Shown here: positions 56,501-64,000 of the stretch, one piece after another
How positions within the stretch are numbered: the first letter of the stretch is position 1
Layout: the number at the start of each line of letters is the position of its first letter
NCBI GenBank assembly: GCA_015179025.1
Contig: WHUX01000099.1
Coordinates: forward strand, 62,001-126,000
DNA from: Terfezia claveryi
Lineage: Eukaryota > Ascomycota > Pezizomycetes > Pezizales > Pezizaceae
DNA length: 64,000 nucleotides
Reading direction: 5' to 3'
Notes under the pieces: model-generated
Databases searched by the model: none
The model's input: only the letters and a program-made list of their open reading frames with translations
Told to the model about the DNA's origin: nothing
Program-made: the position numbers and the translations under genes

Positions 56501-57314
56501 GAGTGAATACTAGCCTTCGTAAAAATAGGGAATTACGAGAGCTCACGATGAATCAACCAAGTCCTTTTATCTATGTCTCGATCCTCGTTGGGTCTGGACC
56601 AAACTATCTCCCCAATCCCAACCTCATGCCTCCATCCCTATTCCATTTACCACCCCGCGTCAGCAGCATTCACAGCAGCCACAGGCCCGGCTGACACCTA
56701 ATGCACTCTGCTTGTCATGCTGTCTCGGCCCTTGCCGTGAACCTTGGTTACCCTCAACTCTCCCCTGAGCGTGGCGCAGAGCCTGGCTCCGCGAGTACCT
56801 CGTTCCCTCCTCCGCGGTGCACCAGCTCACCAGAAGTGCGCACAGTCAGTCAATAGTGGTCTGAGGCGTCGCTCTGGAGAAGGCGCTGATGTCATCACCT
56901 CTGCTTAACTGTAATGCCTCCAAGGCCATCTTCGGAGGTGTCCTTTCTCGGGCAATCACCTACTCCTCCTATAAGCTAACAGATTCTCAGAGTCAGTATA
57001 CCTCATACGATTGGGAGCTGCGCACAACCCGCAGGGGAGGGGATCGATGGGGCGGAATTGGAGCTGTACTGTAGGTCTCTCCATGGTGGTTGAGAAGAAT
57101 GCTGCAGCAGAGTAGATGGGGGCGGTTTGGTTCATTCCGCCATTTTGCACCTATGTGCCATGGAAAACGAATCCTTACAATTGTCACATGCTAAACAAGG
57201 TTGGGTATTTGCGCCGGTTCATCGGCACACACCAACGTGGCAGATGCATACTACTTAACTTACTGTACCTTATGTACCTGGTCAACTAGCACGAATTAGA
57301 GTACGTTACAACCT

Positions 57315-57347
57315 AACTCAAGTAGTCTGGTTGGCACAACTCAAGTA
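57315..57347 (+). mobile_element. Micro-insertion, TAGTCTGG family, upstream of MRE11
   Basis: AACTCAAGTA lies at 57315-57324 and 57338-57347 around a 13-bp core GTCTGGTTGGCAC. It ends 74 bp before the chosen MRE11 start codon, so in its promoter or leader. Confidence 0.8.
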
Positions 57348-57421
57348 TGCGACTACAAGTATGCGTGGGTGCCCCAGAGCAACCTCACTCCCCGGTTACG
57401 AACTCAAGCTTCCAGGGCGTA

Positions 57422-60388
57422 ATGCCACCTCCAGCTAGAGACCCGGGCAGAATGGCACCTCCAGCTAGAGATGCCGATCCTGCCGGTACATTTCACATTG
57501 CCTTCAAATCCCCGTTCATAAAAGCTAATATGATTGGTATTGGATAGCTGTACCAACTGAAGGGAAGGACACTATTCGCATTCTCGTTGCTACAGACAGC
57601 CATGTGGGGTATATGGAAGACGACCCAATCCGTGGAGATGACTCCTGGCAGACCTTCGACGAAGTCATGGCCCTGGCAAAAAAGCATGATGTACGTGTCG
57701 TACCTCAGGCACAAATTGGGCAGTTGTGGACTGGCTAAATAAATATGATGTATGTAGGTCGATATGATTCTTTTATCAGGGGATTTGTTCCATGAGAATA
57801 AGCCTAGCCGGAAATCTATGTACCAGGTAATGCGGTCATTACGGATGAACTGTTACGGAGAAAAGCCATGCGAGCTGCAAATATTGAGTGATACCTCAAC
57901 AAATTTCCAAGGGTATGTGATCGATCATATTTGCAGCTGGACAAATTTTATAGAAAATGGGCTGAGCTTTATACTTCCAGGACTTTTAACCACGCAAACT
58001 ACGAAGACCCGGATATCAACGTAGCTATTCCTGTCTTCTCCATCCATGGAAATCATGACGACCCGTCAGGTGTAGGTCTTTTGCGATCTTGCTGCATATT
58101 TAAAGTATTTACTCATCTATACCTAATAGGGTGGACGTTTCTGTGCGCTTGATCTGCTATCAGTGGCAGGTCTACTGAACTACTTCGGACGTATTCCTGA
58201 GAATGACAATATCACTGTCCATCCTATATTGCTCCAAAAGGGTGGCACAAAACTTGCATTATACGGCATGAGTAATGTGCGTGACGAGAGGCTATTCAGA
58301 ACTTTCCGAGATGGCAAGGTCAAATTCTTGAGGCCAGCCGAGAGGGTCAAGGAGTGGTTCAATCTGATGCTAGTGCACCAAAATCAGTGCGTAAGCACCC
58401 CTAGATTTTCATGTCTCTGCTTTTCTCTGACCAAACCGCGGTGTAGCTACGGGCATACTCAGACCAACTACCTACCTGAGAACTTTCTCCAGGAGTTCCT
58501 AGACATGGTTATCTGGGGACACGAGCATGAGTGTCTGATAACCCCGAGGCGAAATACTGAAATGGGCTTCGACGTCATCCAACCTGGTTCTAGCATTGCT
58601 ACATCCTTAGCTGAAGGAGAGGCAGTACCAAAACATGTTGGTATCCTATCAATCACTGGCCGGCAGTACAAGATGGATCCAATCAGGCTGAAGACAGTGA
58701 GGCCATTTGTAATTCGAGAAATTAAGCTCTCGGACGTCAAAGAACTGAAAACTGTGGCAAGGAAAAATTCCAACAGGACAGAAGTCACAAGTTACTTGAT
58801 AGAATGTGTCAATGAACTTATAGGCCAGGCACGAGCAGAATGGTTGAAGGCACAGGAGGGTGAGAATGTCACGGAGGAAGATATACCACTACCTCTGGTT
58901 CGAATCAGGGTAAGCTTGGATCCTTAAGAATTAACTTTTCATAAACATTACCTAACCAAGCCAAATTAGGTGGAATATACTGCCCCTGAAGGTGGTCAAT
59001 TCGAAATTGAGAACCCACAACGATTCTCAAACCGCTTCGTGGGTAGAGTAGCAAATGTGAACGATGTAGTACAGTTTTATCGGAAGAAGGTGACACGAGC
59101 CACTAGAAAGGGTAAAATGGATCCAACAGCTGTCGATGATATAATTGACGCACTTGGAGGATCAATCGATAAAATACGAGTCGAAAAGCTCGTACAAGGA
59201 TATTTGGAATCGCAAACTCTTAATATACTGCCTCAAAATGGATTGGGTGATGCCATAGGGCAGTTTGTAGATAAAGATGATAAACGTGCTGTTGAAACGT
59301 GAGTTCTCTCATACACCATTTATTTCGACTTGGGATGATTGACAGAAATTATAGATTTGTCAACGAAAGCTTGAAAAATCAGGTTAAGAAGCTGCTTGCT
59401 AAAGGCGTATCCACTGAAGATGCCATCATGGAAGAGATGAACAAGGAGAAATCACAACTTGAGGAGCTTTTCGCACAGAACCGGTATAGGACAAAGGTAG
59501 GTGAACCCATCCTCCCAACCAATCTAGATCCATCTAATTCTCGAGTATAGGCTAGGATGAAAGCGAATCATAGCAAGCCAGATGATTGGGATAGTGACAT
59601 AGATGGACCATGGGGGGATGAAGAGGGGTCGGGGGAAGCTGCTGAAGATGAACCACTGTTTATTGGTTCTGATATGAGTGACAGTCAGCCTGTTGCTCCA
59701 ACCCGAGGCAGAGGGAAGACTGCCACCACTAAGAAAGCCGCGGCTTCCAGAAAGGCTGCTCCACTAAAAAAGGCCCCTACAAGGGGAAGGGGTAGGAAGG
59801 TTGTGGAAAGTGAGGAGGAAGAGGAAGAAGAAGATGAGGATATGATCATGGATGATATGTTAGATGGCGATGAATATATGGACGTTGATGAAGATGAAGA
59901 TGAGGTTGAAGTTGTTCCGGTGAAGACCACAGCGTATGTTTCTTTTCCATCGCAAAACAGGCATTCATTATTGACTATTACATAGGCGTGGCAGAGCAGC
60001 AGCAGCGAAGAAAGCCAAGACGCCACCGCCAAAACCGGCAGCTACGCGGGCCTCTGCTAGACCGAAAACTACACCCCAGCCCAAGCCAAAAACTCAAGCG
60101 AAGTTGCCATTCTTTGAAAGCCAGAGTCAAGCCCCGGCGACCCAAGGCGCTGGACGCAGACTACCTTTTGCTTCCCAGTCCTCACAACCCACTCAAAAGC
60201 CACCTCCGCGCCGTGCAGCTGCGGTGAAGAAGCCACCCATTATTGTAGGTTTTATCAAGTGATATTCCTGTTGAAGTGCTCTGGCTAATTAGGCACAGAG
60301 TGATGACGATATTGAAGATGATGAGGATGTCTTTGAGCCAGCAAAAACACAGCAGAGCACAAAGAGCACGAGATCGGCGAGGAAATAA
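57422..60388 (+). CDS. MRE11: DNA double-strand break repair nuclease Mre11
   Basis: Nuclease subunit of the Mre11-Rad50-Xrs2/Nbs1 complex acting in break resection, telomere upkeep and checkpoint signalling. Exon 1 gives a Pro-rich head ([20 protein letters not shown]). The phosphoesterase core follows: [51 protein letters not shown], and [12 protein letters not shown] with [15 protein letters not shown]. These carry the metal ligands (D-x-H, GD, GNHD, H, GHxH). The capping domain ([20 protein letters not shown]) and a Gly-Arg/Lys-rich, acidic C-terminus ([20 protein letters not shown]) follow, ending [18 protein letters not shown]. About ten short introns. The in-frame Met at 57347 would add 25 residues and overlaps the micro-insertion, so 57422 is preferred. 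Confidence 0.94.
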
Positions 60389-60709
60389 GGAGTCTCTTTT
60401 TGCGACTTGACAATAGCAGAGCTACTAATGTTAATGGTATCTGGAAGAGGTTGTATTAGTACATAGCAAAGTAGCTATTGCGTCTTTACATAGTCCTCAC
60501 AGAAAAATTATTAGGTTGGCTCTTATCAACGATGAAATGTACACAATAATAGCAATCTTTAGAAAGCATCCTAACTCATAGCCCAATTAAAAACAAGATG
60601 ATGTAGAACTCCTGGGGACGCAGTAACCCCTCATTAACTCGTTTGACAAATGTGCCGATCAATGAAATCATTCCCCATCCATATAGTTTATGCAGCATCG
60701 CACCCCAAA
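60389..60709. other. Convergent intergenic region, MRE11 / VPS24
   Basis: 3' flanks of two convergent genes. No gene or repeat was recognised. Confidence 0.4.
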
Positions 60710-61481
60710 TCAACTCTTCAATGCCTCCAGCCTCTCCCTCATGCCCTCTAGTATCACTTCCTGTGGCTCCTCTTCTGGCTCCTCGATCTGTTCATCCGGC
60801 ACCTTCCCAGTATCTTTCAACTTCTTATCCAAGATCTCGCTCAGGATCTTGTCAACCTCACTCTCTGCTTCCTCATCCTCGCCCTCCTCTAGTCCTTCCT
60901 CTGGTAAAGAATCCTGCACCATCTCCTCTATGATACCCGCCTTCACCAACTCCATACTCAGCTCCCTCATCGTGCCCGTCAGCTCCGGTAGCCTGACCAA
61001 CGAATTCACATCTTTCATAACGCTTGTACTAGCTCGTATGGACCCCTCAATTTTGCGCACAGAGAAGGCTTCATTGACCTGCATCCCTACAGACTCAAGC
61101 TGAGCTTTTGAGGTGGAGAGGCGGACTGCTTGTCTGCGGATGCGGACGAGCTCGCGGGCGAGTAGACGGGTTTCGGAGGCTTGGACATTTTTCCGGCGCG
61201 AGGTGGTGATGATGAGGTTTTTTGTTTTTTGTTCGAGTTGCTTCAGCTGGGAGAGATGGCGCTCGAGGTGGCGGGCGTTGGAGCGGATGAGTTGGTTGCA
61301 TTTGCGGATCTGGGAAGAGAAGGGGGTGTGGTAAGTACTGGTATCTGTCTTGTAGAAAAATATAGCGACAGTTGGGTGTTTTTTTGCCTAGATGTTTGAG
61401 GAAGGTTCGTGGGGGACCTAACTAGTTACCTACCTGCACAGTGGGGTCTGGTTTCAAGAAATATGATTTTAATGTCTCCAT
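60710..61481 (-). CDS. VPS24: ESCRT-III subunit Vps24 (CHMP3)
   Basis: Caps or remodels Snf7 filaments together with Vps2 during intraluminal vesicle scission. Exon 1 reads METLKSYFLKPDPTVQ (61481 down to 61434), then intron GTAGGT. The next exon continues IRKCNQLIRSNARHLERHLS and the basic core LIITTSRRKNVQASETRLLA, then QAVRLSTSKAQLESVGMQVN. The acidic regulatory half has VMKDVNSLVRLPELTGTMRE and AGIIEEMVQDSLPEE, ending in the MIM-like helix EVDKILSEILDKKLKDTGKV. About 225 residues, as usual. It pairs functionally with VPS36, about 52 kb away. Confidence 0.93.
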
Positions 61482-61899
61482 CTTGGTAATTTTTGTAACA
61501 CGGAACAACAGTGTGCAGGAGGAGAGTAAGTCTGGTATGGTGCAATCCTATCAGGAAACCAACGCCTGTTGTTGTGTTTGTGAGGAAGGATTCTGGGGGT
61601 GGAGGTGTATCACCGGGGTTTGGATGGGGGGGAGAGGTTCTCTATGCAATACAGTTGGGATGTTAGCCTCCAAGAAAAATGCGAGCCTCAGGTATGCACA
61701 GCAAGTGCATAGGGTACATAGGCAGTTGCAACAAGCATGAATAATTGAAGCCCTTGATTCCAGTGGAGTTCATAAAGTACTTATGGACCTCCCTGCAAGC
61801 ACACGTGCGCGGAGGATTAATCCAGCCACAGTACGCTCCCTTATGCCCCCAGAGTTATTATTACGGATAGGAACTCCACAGACAGCGACAGAACCAGCA
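61482..61899. promoter_or_regulatory. Divergent intergenic region, VPS24 / TSC13
   Basis: About 420 bp between divergent starts. A frame in phase with TSC13 is open from 61783, but the family does not have the extra N-terminus. No motif was recognised. Confidence 0.45.
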
Positions 61900-62975
61900 A
61901 TGTCTGTAACAATCAACCTCAAGTCTCGGGGTAAGCTCACAATCACTCAATCCAGACCTATGAATCCACCACCACTCACACGAATTGTCCAGGTCGCCCA
62001 ATCAAACATCTCCCCACATCCGTAGATGTCAACCCCAAGAGCACTCCCTCCGAACTCGCTGGCCAAATCTCCTCCAAAACTGGCCTCTCTATCCACCGCC
62101 TCCGCCTGACCAAGGCCAGCGATGGCAAAGTCCTCGAAGACCTCAACATCTCATCAAATGAAACCGTCTATGTCAAGGACCTCGGTAACTCCAACCCAGC
62201 CCACTGTCCCTCGTAGGAGATGCGTACAGGCTATCAAATACTAACAACCTCCCCCCAACCCAACATCCCAGGTCCCCAAATTGGCTGGCGCACCGTCTTT
62301 GTAATTGAATACCTCGGACCCCTCCTCATCCACCCCCTCTTCTTCATCCCGAAACTTCGCACCTACATCTACCCGCACCTCCAAGCCTCCATCGCCTCCA
62401 TCCCCCCCACTCCATACCAGCGACTCCTCCTCTACCTCATCCTCATTCACTTCCTCAAACGCGAGCTCGAGACTCTTTTCGTCCACAAATTCTCCTCCGC
62501 GACTATGCCATGGCGGAACCTTCCCAAGAACTCCACCCACTACTGGATCCTCTCTGGAATGAACCTCGCCTGGTTCCTCTACCACCCTCTCGTCATCACT
62601 GAGGGGAAGTACACCTTCTATACACCCTCCAGCACCGCGATTTTGACGTTGACAGCGTTATGGGTGTTTGCTCAACTCTCGAATTTTTCGGCGCATTTGA
62701 CATTGAGCAACTTGAGGCCGGCGGGAACTACCACGAGGGGTATCCCGAGGGGTTATGGGTTCAATTGGGTGACTTGCCCGAACTACTTTTTTGAAGTATT
62801 GGGCTGGCTTGCGGTGTGGGCATTGAGTGGGTTTAATTGGGCCGTCGGCCTGTTTACCCTCGTGAGTGCAGGACAGATGTATCTTTGGGCAGTGAAGAAG
62901 GAGAATCGGTACAGGAAGGAGTTTGGTGATAAGTATAAGAAGAAGAGAGCGGTACTTATTCCAGCGTTGTTGTAA
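61900..62975 (+). CDS. TSC13: Very-long-chain trans-2-enoyl-CoA reductase
   Basis: Last step of the microsomal fatty acid elongation cycle, supplying very-long-chain acyl-CoA for sphingolipids. The start MSVTINLKSRG is spliced to RPIKHLPTSVDVNPKSTPSE, a ubiquitin-like N-terminal domain. After KVLEDLNISSNETVYVKDL a second intron leads to GPQIGWRTVFVIEYLGPLLI. The steroid 5-alpha-reductase-type membrane domain follows, with LKRELETLFVHKFSSATMPW, FLYHPLVIT, GYGFNWVTCPNYFFEVLGWL and the C-terminal ENRYRKEFGDKYKKKRAVLI, a typical ER-retention-like basic end. About 320 residues. OLE1, another lipid gene, lies about 9 kb away. Confidence 0.94.
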
Positions 62976-63642
62976 GGCATACCGACTGGAGGATATAAAA
63001 ATCAGGTGCAGAGCGAGTTCTGTTATATACTTACGGAATAGGCTAGAATATGTGATAACCTCTCCTTTAACTGATAATGTAGAATACAGAGACGATAAAC
63101 AGGAGGAAATAAAGGAAAACAAGTCCGGTTTTGAGGTTTTGGGTGAATGACTAATTAAAAACAAGCCCACTCTAAAACTTAAACCCTTGAATGTATAGTA
63201 TTGTCAAAAACAAAGGGGAAGGATCTATTGATCTAAGTTAAGGTGTAAAAGCAAAAACCAAAAGAAGATTTCTGTTGAAGTGTCAGAGGCGAGATGAGCA
63301 GATAGGAAAGGTAGGAAAAAAAGTATCGAATACTGTGCTATAAGATGCAACCAAATCAATATGATATACGACCTCACCTGCACTTGGGTAGAGAAGGAAA
63401 GATTATGTCTCGACAGAGACGCAGAAGCTGAATATAAAATTATAAAAGATACAGAGCCTTACGAGTCATCTGTGAACTGATAAAAACATGTCTCCAAACC
63501 AACCAACCATTGCGCTACTATCCATAACGCCTACTGCAACCCAGCCCGCCCGCAATAACCTGTCCAGCCTATACACACATCAGAACGATGAATTCACAAT
63601 ATGCAAGGAGGTAAGATGGTCTGTCGTAAAAAGAGTCATGAG
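62976..63642. other. Convergent intergenic region, TSC13 / right-edge gene
   Basis: About 670 bp of 3' flanks. No gene, repeat or RNA was recognised. Confidence 0.4.
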
Positions 63643-64000
63643 CTAGTACGGTGGTTTGAACACACCACGGCTACTCCCGGGCCTCTTCTTAGATGTCGAA
63701 GCAGCATCAATTCCACTAAGGAAGCTCTGAACGTCAATCTTTCCAGTCCCAGATCGTAGTCCTTCTACCCCGCTGAACGGGTGCTGTTGAGGTTGTTGAT
63801 GGTTATACCTGTATGCACTTGGCGAGACTGGCATGGATAAAGCCATGGTCTCCTCGACAGGGGCTGCCGACTTCGCAAGGCCATTCTCCTTATTTGAACC
63901 ACCACAAAAGAAATCATCGTCTCCTGAAAATGATGCGGGTATCATCGAAGGTAACCGTGGTACAGGAGGAATGTTCCCATCAGTCATTCCACGCGAGAAG
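63643..64000 (-). CDS. C-terminal part of an unknown protein, 5' part outside window
   Basis: The frame is open from the window edge (FSRGMTDGNIPPVPRLPS) to a stop at 63643, so the Met at 63987 is probably internal. The visible 115 or so residues are low in structure: SMIPASFSGDDDFFCGGSNK, a Gln/Pro patch (YNHQQPQQHPFSGVEG), GKIDVQSFLSGIDAASTSKK and a basic tail RPGSSRGVFKPPY. I do not recognise the family. It may be a regulatory tail of a larger protein. Confidence 0.5.
   Translation of the reverse strand, partial: FSRGMTDGNIPPVPRLPSMIPASFSGDDDFFCGGSNKENGLAKSAAPVEETMALSMPVSPSAYRYNHQQPQQHPFSGVEGLRSGTGKIDVQSFLSGIDAASTSKKRPGSSRGVFKPPY

Larger units (their letters stand above)
52938..57421. other. 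Gene-poor, repeat-bearing divergent region, 4.5 kb
   Basis: Lies between the divergent OLE1 and MRE11 genes. No gene could be supported; the plus-strand frame at 55506-55976 is open for 156 codons but Lys/Gln-rich and unrecognised. TAGTCTGG-family copies occur at 53352-53396, 55181-55210, 55224-55275, 55274-55322 and 57315-57347. A G-rich run sits near 53070, and an imperfect GAGCAGA repeat at 56438-56500. Confidence 0.45.

Noticed and set aside
57347..57421. Upstream MRE11 start at 57347
   Set aside because: It would begin on the edge of the micro-insertion repeat and add 25 residues without family support; 57422 is preferred.

Overview
The window is nuclear DNA of a filamentous ascomycete (Pezizomycotina; class not resolved). 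Genes are split by many short introns (about 45-110 bp, GT...AG, branch motifs such as GCTGAC or ACTAATAC). The proteins are ascomycete-type: Vps36 with NZF fingers, Ole1 with a C-terminal cytochrome b5 domain, a LaeA-like TAM methyltransferase, and homologues of Iqw1, Cgi121 and Tsc13. All calls come from reading frames and motifs by eye; no search was run. Splice sites were placed by hand where frame and family conservation agreed.

Layout. 0-20 kb is gene-dense: RPB12 (runs off the left edge), homoserine kinase, PIS1, SRP receptor beta, VPS36, CDS1, a GNAT acetyltransferase, an unknown charged protein, a METTL4-type MT-A70 methyltransferase, PEX12, a DUF202 membrane protein and RPB6. 20-37 kb holds IQW1/DCAF6-like, AP-1 mu, PGK1, a DUF1772 protein, CGI121 and cysteinyl-tRNA synthetase. 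From about 37 to 57 kb genes are sparse: a LaeA-like methyltransferase, La protein, beta-carbonic anhydrase and OLE1 are separated by 1.2-4.7 kb stretches with no convincing genes. 57-64 kb is dense again: MRE11, VPS24, TSC13 and the C-terminal part of an unknown gene running off the right edge.

The genes are mainly housekeeping: CDP-diacylglycerol formation and use (CDS1, PIS1), fatty-acid desaturation and elongation (OLE1, TSC13), ESCRT sorting (VPS36, VPS24), secretory targeting and clathrin transport (SRP receptor beta, AP-1 mu), shared RNA polymerase subunits (RPB12, RPB6), and tRNA/RNA metabolism (CysRS, CGI121, La, METTL4-like).

The most unusual signal is a family of tiny insertions built on TAGTCTGGTTGGCACAAG, often followed by CCCCTCGTAGG, lying between genes from 13 to 57 kb. 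At least twelve copies have cores of only 9-77 bp, each set precisely between two direct repeats of 8-11 bp. One is a palindrome with the two ends joined head to head. This looks like target-site duplications around excision footprints, or extremely short relatives, of a cut-and-paste transposon; an 8-11 bp duplication fits Mutator-like elements. Other notable points are a one-base frame break in an otherwise intact cysteinyl-tRNA synthetase, a likely dual-targeting leader on the same gene, a 299-bp TA-flanked inverted-repeat element, and coding minisatellites in the LaeA-like and La genes.
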